Shown here in pieces: positions 1-5,473 of a DNA stretch of 5,473 bases. A program made the position numbers and the translations under genes. Each line of letters begins with the position of its first letter. The first letter of the stretch is position 1. Below the pieces are notes generated by a model. It worked only from the letters and a program-made list of their open reading frames with translations, was not told the origin of the DNA and did not search any database. This DNA comes from Flavobacteriaceae bacterium (lineage in GTDB: Bacteria > Bacteroidota > Bacteroidia > Flavobacteriales > Flavobacteriaceae), in NCBI GenBank assembly GCA_002700405.1, contig PACY01000056.1, positions 5,580 through 11,052 on the forward strand, in the 5' to 3' direction.

Positions 1-554
1 ATGCAATTGGCAATGTTCCTAGGCATTTATTTATGGATTCCGGTTTTATTGATCATGCATACCAAGATAAAGCATTTCCTATATCTGCTAATCAAACCAT
101 ATCTCAGCCATTTACTGTAGCTTTCCAAACAGAACTACTCAAATTAAAGAAAGGTGATAAAGTTTTAGAAGTTGGAACTGGAAGTGGATACCAAGCTGCA
201 GTGCTTTGTGAATTAGGAGCTAATGTTTACACCATAGAAAGACAGGGAGAGCTATATAAAAAGGTTGTCAGTTTTCTACCCACTATTAACTATTATCCAA
301 AAAAAATAATTTATGGTGATGGATACGAGGGCTTAGAAGACGAATCGCCATTTGATTCAATTATTGTTACCGCAGGAGCACCATTGGTTCCAAAAGCATT
401 ATTAAATCAGCTCAAGATTGGGGGAAGGTTAGTTATACCTCTAGGTGAAAATATTCAGATTATGACGCTATATGTTAAGATTTCAGATGATAATTTTGAC
501 ATAAAAGAGTATGGTGAGTTTCAATTTGTACCCCTTTTAAAAGAAAAAGAATAA
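1..554 (+). CDS. pcm: Protein-L-isoaspartate O-methyltransferase, 5'-partial
   Basis: This enzyme transfers methyl from S-adenosylmethionine to L-isoaspartyl (and D-aspartyl) residues, starting repair of age-damaged proteins in the cytoplasm. The reading frame is open from position 3 (codon phase 3) and already encodes the family segment AIGNVPRHLF before the first ATG at 33. The true start is therefore upstream of the window and the ATG at 33 is internal. In visible codon numbers, the segment with the conserved active-site Ser/Thr, QTISQP, lies at 31-36. SAM-binding motif I, VLEVGTGSGYQ, is at 54-64, and the post-motif region VTAGAP...GGRLVIPLG is at about 122-147. The 183 visible residues, against roughly 210-220 for relatives, suggest that about 30 are missing. 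The gene converges on smpB with no intervening base. The family call is secure; the substrate specificity is inferred from the family. Confidence 0.95.
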   Translation, partial: AIGNVPRHLFMDSGFIDHAYQDKAFPISANQTISQPFTVAFQTELLKLKKGDKVLEVGTGSGYQAAVLCELGANVYTIERQGELYKKVVSFLPTINYYPKKIIYGDGYEGLEDESPFDSIIVTAGAPLVPKALLNQLKIGGRLVIPLGENIQIMTLYVKISDDNFDIKEYGEFQFVPLLKEKE

Positions 555-1019
555 TTACTTTTGATTTTTAATTTTTTTTAATCTATCTAAAGCCTTTTTA
601 TTATCCCTATCTTTAATTGTTTCTCTCTTATCATAAAGCTTTTTTCCTTTAGCTAGAGAGATTTCAATTTTAGCTAACCCTTTTTCATTTATAAATAATT
701 TTAATGGAATAATTGTATTGCTAGAATTTATTATTTCCTTCTGAAGTTTTTTCAACTCCTTTTTATTAAGTAATAATTTTCTTTGTTTTTTTGGATTATA
801 CACTTCAATAGTGCTGTGAGAATACTTTTCAATATTCATATTTAAAATATATAATTCTCCTTTATCATCAAATTTGCAGAAACTTTCTGAAATACTTGCC
901 CTACTCTGTCTAATAGACTTAATCTCTGAGCCAGTTAGGACAATTCCAGCAATATACTTTGAAAGTAATTCGTAGTTGAATTTAGCTTTCCTATTCTTTA
1001 TATTAACCTTAGTACTCAT
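555..1019 (-). CDS. smpB: SsrA-binding protein SmpB (trans-translation factor)
   Basis: SmpB binds tmRNA (SsrA) and brings it with EF-Tu to the empty A site of stalled ribosomes, so that the nascent chain is tagged for degradation. The 154 aa length is normal for the family. Visible family blocks in order are NRKAKFNYELL (9-19), AGIVLTGSEIKSIR (24-37; the usual form is GTEVKSLR), NPKKQRKLLLNKKEL (75-89), PLKLFINEKGLAKIEISLAKGKKLYDKRE (105-133) and a very lysine-rich C-terminal tail (134-154), which in the family enters the mRNA channel and decoding centre. The ATG at 1019-1017 places the first block at the usual distance from the N terminus. Its leader is A-rich with no clear Shine-Dalgarno sequence. 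The gene is transcribed divergently from glyA, and its stop codon directly abuts that of pcm. The tmRNA gene itself is not in this window. Confidence 0.97.
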   Translation of the reverse strand: MSTKVNIKNRKAKFNYELLSKYIAGIVLTGSEIKSIRQSRASISESFCKFDDKGELYILNMNIEKYSHSTIEVYNPKKQRKLLLNKKELKKLQKEIINSSNTIIPLKLFINEKGLAKIEISLAKGKKLYDKRETIKDRDNKKALDRLKKIKNQK

Positions 1020-1139
1020 TTTTTAGTCTTATTTACAGATGTTAGAGTGTTAATAAATAATAATTCAAATTTCAAAAATTCTCTTAATTAAAATATTCTA
1101 TTGATTATTTTTGACTTATAAATTTAATTTAGTAAAAAT
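1020..1139. other. Divergent intergenic region between smpB and glyA
   Basis: These 120 bases separate the start codons of two divergent genes, so both promoters should lie here unless the genes are read from further away. It is extremely A/T-rich. On the plus strand there is a complete Bacteroidota-type -7 motif for glyA, listed separately. On the minus strand I find only near matches to TAnnTTTG, each with one mismatch, at 1066-1073 and 1073-1080. Either could serve smpB, but I do not call them. I see no RNA structure or operator-like inverted repeat that stands out from the base composition. Confidence 0.6.
1106..1113 (+). promoter_or_regulatory. Probable -7 promoter element of glyA
   Basis: The sequence TATTTTTG matches the Bacteroidota primary sigma -7 consensus TAnnTTTG at every defined position. 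Transcription would begin near 1117-1120, giving a leader of about 20 nt before the glyA ATG at 1140, which is a reasonable length. The expected -33 TTTG is not obvious 17-21 bp upstream; only weak TTA sequences occur around 1084-1090. In sequence this AT-rich, such a motif can arise by chance, so the call rests mainly on its position. Confidence 0.4.
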
Positions 1140-2414
1140 ATGCAAAAAGATCTTGAAATATTCAATTTAATTGATCAAGAAAAATCCCGTCAAATTGAAG
1201 GAATTGAGTTAATTGCATCTGAAAACTTTACAAGTGATCAAGTTTTGAATGCGACAGGTTCAATATTAACTAATAAATATGCAGAAGGTTATCCTGGAAA
1301 AAGATACTATGGTGGTTGTGCAGTTGTTGATGAAATTGAAACTTTAGCAATTGAGAGAGCTAAGGAGCTATTTGGCGCTGTTTGGGCAAATGTCCAGCCA
1401 CATTCAGGAAGTCAAGCAAATTCTGCTGTATATTTTGCTTGTTTAAATGTGGGGGATAAAATATTAGGTTTTGATTTATCACATGGAGGACATCTTACAC
1501 ATGGATCTTCAGTTAATTTTTCAGGGAAATTATATAAACCTGTTTTCTATGGTGTTGACAAAATAACTGGAAAGTTAGATTATGATTTAATTATGGATAT
1601 TGCTCAAAAAGAAAGACCTAAATTGATTATTGCAGGAGCATCTGCTTATTCTAGAGATATAGATTATAAGAAGTTTAGGGAAATAGCAGATAATGTTAAT
1701 GCTTTATTATTGGCTGATATATCTCATCCCTCAGGTTTAATAGCTAAAGGAATACTTAATGATCCTTTACCTTATTGCCATATAGTTACTACAACTACTC
1801 ATAAAACTTTAAGAGGTCCTAGAGGAGGGTTAATTCTGATGGGAGAAGATTTTGATAATCCTTTTGGAATTAAACTTAAAAATGGATCATTAAAGAAAAT
1901 GTCATCATTGATAGATTCAGCAATTTTTCCTGGGAATCAAGGAGGTCCTTTAGAACATGTTATTGCAGCTAAAGCAATAGCTTTTGGTGAGGCTTTAACA
2001 GATGACTATATGTATTATATACTTCAAGTAAAAAAGAATGCAGATGCAATGGCTAAGGCTTTTGTAGATAGGGGGTATAATATTATTTCTGGAGGAACTG
2101 ACAATCATATGATGCTTATAGATTTAAGAAATAAAAATATAACAGGGAAGGAGGCCGAAAGAATTTTAGATCAGGCGGAGATAACTGTTAATAAGAATAT
2201 GGTGCCATTTGATGATAAATCTCCTTTTATTACTTCAGGAATTAGAGTTGGTACAGCAGCAGTTACCACAAGAGGTTTAGTTGAAGATGATATGGTTAAG
2301 ATAGTAGAATATATTGATAAGTCCATTATAAACAAGGATAATGAGAATATGCTTAGTGAAATTGCAGGTTCTGTTAAAAAAATGATGAAGGATAGGCCGT
2401 TATTCAAATATTAA
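1140..2414 (+). CDS. glyA: Serine hydroxymethyltransferase
   Basis: This PLP-dependent cytoplasmic enzyme interconverts serine plus tetrahydrofolate with glycine plus 5,10-methylene-tetrahydrofolate, the main source of one-carbon units. The 424 aa length is typical for bacterial SHMT. Visible landmarks are IELIASENFTS (22-32), NKYAEGYPGKRYYGGC (45-60), VQPHSGSQAN (85-94), the cofactor-ring Asp in ADISHPSGLIA (192-202, D193, with H196), and TTTTHKTLRGPRGG (217-230), in which K222 should form the Schiff base with PLP. FPGNQGGP follows at about residue 264, and TSGIRVGTAAVTTRG lies near the C-terminal end. All key residues are present and the gene looks intact. ISHPSG in place of the proteobacterial MAHVAG form fits Bacteroidota. 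The leader is A-rich without a Shine-Dalgarno sequence. Its stop codon overlaps that of the convergent lipoprotein gene. Confidence 0.98.
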   Translation: MQKDLEIFNLIDQEKSRQIEGIELIASENFTSDQVLNATGSILTNKYAEGYPGKRYYGGCAVVDEIETLAIERAKELFGAVWANVQPHSGSQANSAVYFACLNVGDKILGFDLSHGGHLTHGSSVNFSGKLYKPVFYGVDKITGKLDYDLIMDIAQKERPKLIIAGASAYSRDIDYKKFREIADNVNALLLADISHPSGLIAKGILNDPLPYCHIVTTTTHKTLRGPRGGLILMGEDFDNPFGIKLKNGSLKKMSSLIDSAIFPGNQGGPLEHVIAAKAIAFGEALTDDYMYYILQVKKNADAMAKAFVDRGYNIISGGTDNHMMLIDLRNKNITGKEAERILDQAEITVNKNMVPFDDKSPFITSGIRVGTAAVTTRGLVEDDMVKIVEYIDKSIINKDNENMLSEIAGSVKKMMKDRPLFKY

Positions 2415-4000
2415 TCATCCTGAATTATATGCTGATATGCGCCTAAATCTGGATTGTTAGTTCTGTCTACATTAAGTAAATCAAAAGGAACTATGGATGA
2501 ATAAACCTGATTGCCTTGATTTATTGCTGCGGAATTAATACCTATAATCATGTTATTTTCATATGGATCTAAAAAATATGGATCTTCATTTAATATTAAG
2601 TTTTCAAAATGTTCTTGATTCTCAAAATCATAAATAGCTGTGTTAAAACTGTTATTTATATCTGAAAATTTTAGTAAGCAGTTGCTAAATTTGTAGTCCA
2701 GATTTGAGTCATCTAGCTGTTCAACAAGTAATTCAATATTTTGACTACCATATATTATGCAATTATTAAAATATGCCTCTAAAACCTCATTATTTAATGT
2801 ATTGCCTTCAGAGTCAATTAAATAATTATTAAGTAAAAGCGCTGGAAATTGTCTAAAACCAGAATTCCAATAGTTAGTAATTGTAGAATGTGTAAAACTA
2901 TACTTTCCACCATATGTTGCAGCAAAAGATGATTGACCAGAATTATTTATAACTATATTTTCTGCTTTAATAGAAGATCCTTTAGCTAGAATACCAAAAT
3001 TACTTGAGTTGTAAATTTTACTATTTTTTATAAGTAGTTTTTCTTGATTTTCTTGAAAATCACCACTGAGATAAAGTCCAATAGAGCTATTTTTTATTGT
3101 TGTATAATTAATTTCATTATTAATACTCCCATCAAACAACCAAATTGTTCCCCATTGACCTGGTACATCTTCAAATATTGGCTCAAGCCTGTCTCCTTCA
3201 AAAATTACTTCATTTTCTAATACTTCTTGATCTAAACTAAATTCACCATTTATCTTTATTGACGCACCATTAGTAACAATTAACCCTGAGTTTGCATGGA
3301 AATGAATTCTAGATCCTGGATTAATTATTAGTAGTTCATTCTCAGGAACAGCAGCATATCCATAGATTACATATGGTCTTTCAGAAGTGAAATTTAATTC
3401 ATCTACATTGAGAAATCTACCCTCTATATCTGTTTCATCATTAGCTCCATCGCCGTCTATATCAAAACTTAAGGTTTCAACAATATACTCGTTTGTTTGG
3501 CTGTCTAAATATCTTTGAGGATAGATAAAAACAGCATCCTTTACTAAAGTTACAAGATCAACTTTTTGTTGATTTTCACCACTATTGAATTGAATATGAT
3601 CAGTATAAAGAAACTGAGTGCTTTGATCTGATAAATCTTCAATATCTACAGTTGTCTCAATAAAAATATACAAACTATCATTGGCTAGGAGTTCAATATT
3701 TTCAAAATATTTTCCTGCATTAGAATCAGAGCCATAAATGCCATCAACATTTAATCTATAATAGGAGTTTTCTCCATTTCCTAAGTTAATGTTTGGAATT
3801 AAAATGTTATCATTGGAGTTATTATAAACTTTTAAGTTATAGGTGCTAGATCCTATGTTTGTAAATACTGTATCTAAGTATACTGTATCTTTTGAAAATG
3901 ATAAATTTCCAGAACTTATTTCAAAATCAAAATCATTATCACAACTACTACAAAATATAATAATTATTAGAGATGTAGATATTGCTAGTAATTTCCTCAT
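2411..4000 (-). CDS. Predicted surface lipoprotein with right-handed parallel beta-helix
   Basis: The function is unknown. I chose the ATG at 4000-3998 (529 aa) because it begins a clear lipoprotein signal: MRK, a hydrophobic run, then CSSC with the lipidated cysteine at residue 20. A further 30 codons are open back to a GTG at 4090 but would bury this signal. The residues after Cys20, DNDFDFE, are acidic and resemble the flavobacterial lipoprotein export signal (SDDFE-like), suggesting the cell surface. About residues 28-160 look like a beta-sandwich of the kind found in Bacteroidota lipoproteins (KDTVYLDTVFTNIGSS). Residues 180-191 carry a calcium-loop-like DIDGDGANDETD. From about 215 on there is Asn- and Ile-rich short-strand sequence typical of a beta-helix, with GQWGTIWL at 281-288, ending in the family-like terminus NNPDLGAYQ. 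It is probably co-transcribed with the upstream cyclotransferase gene. I see no catalytic motif. Confidence 0.85.
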   Translation of the reverse strand: MRKLLAISTSLIIIIFCSSCDNDFDFEISSGNLSFSKDTVYLDTVFTNIGSSTYNLKVYNNSNDNILIPNINLGNGENSYYRLNVDGIYGSDSNAGKYFENIELLANDSLYIFIETTVDIEDLSDQSTQFLYTDHIQFNSGENQQKVDLVTLVKDAVFIYPQRYLDSQTNEYIVETLSFDIDGDGANDETDIEGRFLNVDELNFTSERPYVIYGYAAVPENELLIINPGSRIHFHANSGLIVTNGASIKINGEFSLDQEVLENEVIFEGDRLEPIFEDVPGQWGTIWLFDGSINNEINYTTIKNSSIGLYLSGDFQENQEKLLIKNSKIYNSSNFGILAKGSSIKAENIVINNSGQSSFAATYGGKYSFTHSTITNYWNSGFRQFPALLLNNYLIDSEGNTLNNEVLEAYFNNCIIYGSQNIELLVEQLDDSNLDYKFSNCLLKFSDINNSFNTAIYDFENQEHFENLILNEDPYFLDPYENNMIIGINSAAINQGNQVYSSIVPFDLLNVDRTNNPDLGAYQHIIQDD

Positions 4001-4106
4001 TATTTGATTAATTCTAATTTTATCATCTAATAACGCTGGATTTAAGTATTTTATTTTAATTAAATATTTGATAAGCGGATTAGAGCTCACTAACTACTGT
4101 ATTCAT
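4001..4106 (-). other. Gap between the two lipoprotein genes
   Basis: These 106 bases separate the cyclotransferase stop from the preferred start of the beta-helix lipoprotein. I find no match to TAnnTTTG on the minus strand, no stem with a T-run that would act as a terminator, and no convincing small gene. The downstream frame happens to be open through most of the gap. Transcription through from the cyclotransferase gene is the simplest reading, but an unrecognised promoter cannot be excluded. Confidence 0.4.
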
Positions 4107-4928
4107 CTACTTCCCATTTATTTTAGGTATAATTTTTATTTCAAAAAGTTTATCCCACATTTTGCCAGTTACAAAAATGCTGTTAGAAGTTTCATTATAT
4201 GCAATACCGTTTAATACATCTAAATCTTTATGATTTGTTACTTTTTCTCTTAACGATGATAAATCAATAACACCCTCTACTATTCCATTGTCAGGATTTA
4301 TGATTGCAATACCCTCAGCACCATATATGTTCCCATATATTCTGTCATTAATCCATTCAAGCTCATTTAGATTGGTAAGTTTCCTTTTATTTGTGTGAGG
4401 TTGAATGTAGTCTAACTCTTCTAATGATTTTGGATCTAATAGCCATATTTTATCTGTGCCATCGCTTTTATAAAGAGTCTCCCCATCATTACATAATCCC
4501 CATCCTTCTTTACTTTTGTTATAAGAAAAAGAATCCAAAATATTGAAAGTGTTAATATCATATATAAAGCCAACTTTTTCTCTCCATGATAATAGATATA
4601 TCAAATCATCTTTAATCGTTATTCCTTCAGCAAAATACTTTCTATTAATTTTCCTTTTATGCAATACTTTTCCAGATTTGTAATCAACTTTTCTAAGTTC
4701 TGACTTACCATATCTCCCAATACTTTCATATAAATACCCATTATAAAATTCCAATCCTTGTGTGTATGCATTTATATCATGAGGAAATTCATTGATGATT
4801 TCATATGAGTAGATTGTTGGAATTATATTATTTTTTGGTAATGTTTTAGACTGATTTTCACTACAGCTAACTAATAGTATAGAAACAATAAGAGTTGTAA
4901 TTATATTCTGATAAAATTTTTTTAGCAT
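4107..4928 (-). CDS. Glutaminyl-peptide cyclotransferase (propeller type), lipoprotein
   Basis: This enzyme converts N-terminal Gln of peptides and proteins to pyroglutamate with release of ammonia. The 273 aa protein matches the plant/microbial glutamine cyclotransferase family (five-bladed beta-propeller, PF05096 type), not the zinc-dependent animal type. Residues 1-21 form a lipoprotein signal with lipobox LVSC and lipidated Cys22, so it should be anchored to a membrane, facing the periplasm or surface. Family motifs in order are HDINAYTQGLE (50-60, including the conserved Glu60), LYESIGRYGKSELR (66-79), FAEGIT (99-104), EGWGLCNDG (141-149), SDGTDKI (155-161), LNELEWI (187-193), LNGIAYN (239-245) and VTGKMWDKLFEI (253-264). 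NIYGAEG at 200-206 departs from the more usual NVW/NVY form. The ATG start gives a well-proportioned signal peptide. It is probably the first gene of a unit with the beta-helix lipoprotein downstream. Confidence 0.93.
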   Translation of the reverse strand: MLKKFYQNIITTLIVSILLVSCSENQSKTLPKNNIIPTIYSYEIINEFPHDINAYTQGLEFYNGYLYESIGRYGKSELRKVDYKSGKVLHKRKINRKYFAEGITIKDDLIYLLSWREKVGFIYDINTFNILDSFSYNKSKEGWGLCNDGETLYKSDGTDKIWLLDPKSLEELDYIQPHTNKRKLTNLNELEWINDRIYGNIYGAEGIAIINPDNGIVEGVIDLSSLREKVTNHKDLDVLNGIAYNETSNSIFVTGKMWDKLFEIKIIPKINGK

Positions 4929-5018
4929 GATAATATTTAGTTGAGTAAATTTAAGATATATATTTTTAAATTACCTAAAAAATATTATTGACTAATAGCA
5001 AAAATTGTATCTTTGCTT
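4929..5018. other. Divergent intergenic region between cyclotransferase gene and SRP RNA
   Basis: This A/T-rich stretch of about 90 bases must carry promoters in both directions. The plus-strand promoter of the SRP RNA is clear and listed separately. For the minus-strand cyclotransferase gene I see only a possible TTTTTG (5004 down to 4999) followed 14 bases later by TATTTTTT, which is a poor fit in spacing and last base. I therefore make no promoter call on that strand. Confidence 0.5.
4986..5015 (+). promoter_or_regulatory. Promoter of the SRP RNA gene (Bacteroidota type)
   Basis: TATTG at 4986-4990 serves as a -33-like element, followed by a 17-base spacer and TATCTTTG at 5008-5015, a full match to the Bacteroidota -7 consensus TAnnTTTG. 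The predicted transcription start falls at about 5018-5021, just where the closing stem of the SRP RNA begins. The agreement of the motif, the spacing and an independently located RNA end makes this the best-supported promoter in the window. Confidence 0.75.
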
Positions 5019-5114
5019 TGGCAAGTCCTACACAACTAGCTCCTGATTAATCCTCCAGAACGGGAACGTAGCAAAGGTATTCGGTTGTAGCAGTGTGATG
5101 TAGGTAGCTTGCCA
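5019..5114 (+). ncRNA. ffs: Small bacterial signal recognition particle RNA (4.5S-like)
   Basis: This RNA pairs with Ffh to form the signal recognition particle, which targets nascent membrane and secretory proteins to FtsY and the translocon. At about 96 nt it has the usual length of the small bacterial class. Paired segments read from the sequence are GGCAAG (5020-5025) with CTTGCC (5108-5113), CCTACA (5027-5032) with TGTAGG (5099-5104), CAAC (5033-5036) with GTTG (5084-5087), and CCT (5052-5054) with AGG (5075-5077). The apical stem ACG/CGT (5060-5062 and 5067-5069) closes a GGAA tetraloop at 5063-5066. Next to it, CCAGA (5055-5059) faces AGCAA (5070-5074), the conserved internal loop bound by the Ffh M domain. 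No Alu domain or helix 6 is present, as expected for this class. Ends are set from the closing stem and may be off by a few bases. Confidence 0.93.
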
Positions 5115-5122
5115 TTTTTTTT
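5108..5122 (+). terminator. Possible terminator formed by SRP RNA closing stem and U-tract
   Basis: The 3' strand of the SRP RNA closing stem, CTTGCC at 5108-5113, is followed by one A and then eight T residues (5115-5122). The stem is long-range, pairing with 5020-5025, but the arm immediately before the U-tract could still act as an intrinsic terminator or processing site. The SDR start codon is only 9 bases beyond the T-run, so termination may be partial. Confidence 0.5.
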
Positions 5123-5131
5123 AACTACAAT

Positions 5132-5473
5132 ATGTATAAAGTAATCTTAATTACGGGGGGGTCATCAGGTATTGGAAAAGCTATTGGAGAATATCTTAAT
5201 GATAAGGGATATATTGTATATGGTACTAGCAGAAACACATCTAAATATCCAGAGTCTAAATTTAAACTATTAACCTTGGATGTCACTAATAACGACCAGA
5301 TAAGATCATGTGTAGCACATGTTGTTAAGGAACAGGGCAGAATAGATGTATTAATAAATAATGCTGGAGTTGGTATTACAGGACCTTTAGAAGAGATTCC
5401 TGAAGAAGAAATTCACAAACATTTTAAAACAAATTTATACGGACCAATTAATATGATTAAAGCTGTTCTTCCA
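5132..5473 (+). CDS. Classical short-chain dehydrogenase/reductase, 3'-partial
   Basis: This is an NAD(P)(H)-dependent oxidoreductase of the classical SDR family with a Rossmann fold, probably cytoplasmic; the substrate cannot be told. The first 114 codons are visible and the frame is open to the window edge. Seen are the cofactor-binding TGGSSGIG (residues 8-15), Arg34 in GTSRN just after the second strand (which in this family often favours NADP), LDV at 49-51 contacting the adenine, NNAG at 76-79, and Asn101 in KTNLYG, matching the structural Asn of the catalytic tetrad. The catalytic Ser, Tyr and Lys would lie beyond 5473. The ATG at 5132 puts the first beta-strand at the usual distance from the N terminus. 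It begins 17 nt after the SRP RNA. A G7 run at 5155-5161 encodes Gly9-Gly10 with GGG codons, unlike the A/T-ending glycine codons elsewhere. Confidence 0.93.
   Translation, partial: MYKVILITGGSSGIGKAIGEYLNDKGYIVYGTSRNTSKYPESKFKLLTLDVTNNDQIRSCVAHVVKEQGRIDVLINNAGVGITGPLEEIPEEEIHKHFKTNLYGPINMIKAVLP

Noticed and set aside
534..543. Perfect palindrome CTTTTAAAAG near the end of pcm
   Set aside because: It is A/T-only apart from its end bases, has no loop, and is expected in AT-rich coding sequence; it is not a credible terminator stem.
33..554. ATG at 33 as the start of pcm
   Set aside because: The frame is open upstream to the window edge and encodes the conserved VPRHLF segment, so the real start is outside the window.
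2171..2407. A 78-codon minus-strand reading frame inside the 3' end of glyA
   Set aside because: It lies wholly within a clear SHMT gene and has low-complexity Ser/Ile/Leu sequence expected from reading the antisense strand.
2561..2585. Direct repeat of ATATGGATCT with a 15-base period
   Set aside because: It encodes a local DPY-xx-DPY repeat within the beta-helix protein; only two copies, with no sign of a mobile or regulatory element.
4001..4090. GTG at 4090 as the start of the beta-helix lipoprotein
   Set aside because: It would add 30 residues ahead of an evident lipoprotein signal peptide; the ATG at 4000 is the better start.
4080..4106. A short minus-strand ATG frame of eight codons (MNTVVSEL) just after the cyclotransferase stop
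   Set aside because: It is too short, has no ribosome-binding signal and no recognisable role; it is expected by chance.
1..5473. A novel defence, mobile or CRISPR-like system
   Set aside because: All long reading frames are explained by housekeeping or envelope families, and I see no repeat arrays, transposase, integrase, toxin-antitoxin pair or nuclease motifs.

Overview
The window is a strongly AT-rich stretch of an apparently ordinary bacterial chromosome, most likely from a member of the Bacteroidota, class Flavobacteriia (a marine or free-living flavobacterium is plausible but not proven). Four things point there: promoter-like motifs of the Bacteroidota form TAnnTTTG, A/T-rich leaders with no clear Shine-Dalgarno sequence, a SHMT with the ADISHP(S/A)GLIA variant common in that phylum, and lipoproteins with a Bacteroidota-style acidic stretch after the lipid-bearing cysteine.

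Layout, left to right. (1) Positions 1-554, plus strand: the 3' part of pcm, protein-L-isoaspartate O-methyltransferase; its start lies outside the window. (2) Positions 555-1019, minus strand: smpB, the tmRNA-binding trans-translation factor, whose stop codon abuts that of pcm. (3) Positions 1020-1139: a divergent promoter region with a good -7 motif for glyA. (4) Positions 1140-2414, plus strand: glyA, serine hydroxymethyltransferase. (5) Positions 2411-4000, minus strand: a large lipoprotein with a parallel beta-helix and no known function; its stop codon overlaps that of glyA by 4 bp. (6) Positions 4107-4928, minus strand: a lipoprotein glutaminyl-peptide cyclotransferase of the five-bladed propeller (plant/microbial) type, probably the first gene of a two-gene unit with the beta-helix protein. 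(7) Positions 4986-5122: a compact unit of promoter, small bacterial SRP RNA (ffs) and U-tract, plus strand. (8) Positions 5132-5473, plus strand: the N-terminal 114 codons of a classical SDR oxidoreductase that runs off the window.

Functionally the left half is housekeeping: protein repair, ribosome rescue and one-carbon metabolism. The right half concerns the cell envelope and export: an SRP RNA for co-translational targeting, a cyclotransferase that would cap N-terminal Gln on exported proteins, and a probably surface-directed lipoprotein. I see no mobile element, CRISPR array, tRNA, rRNA or defence system. The points most worth checking are the SRP RNA lying 17 nt from the SDR start, the calcium-loop-like insertion in the beta-helix lipoprotein, the absence of space for terminators at both convergent gene pairs, and a G7 tract near the 5' end of the SDR gene.
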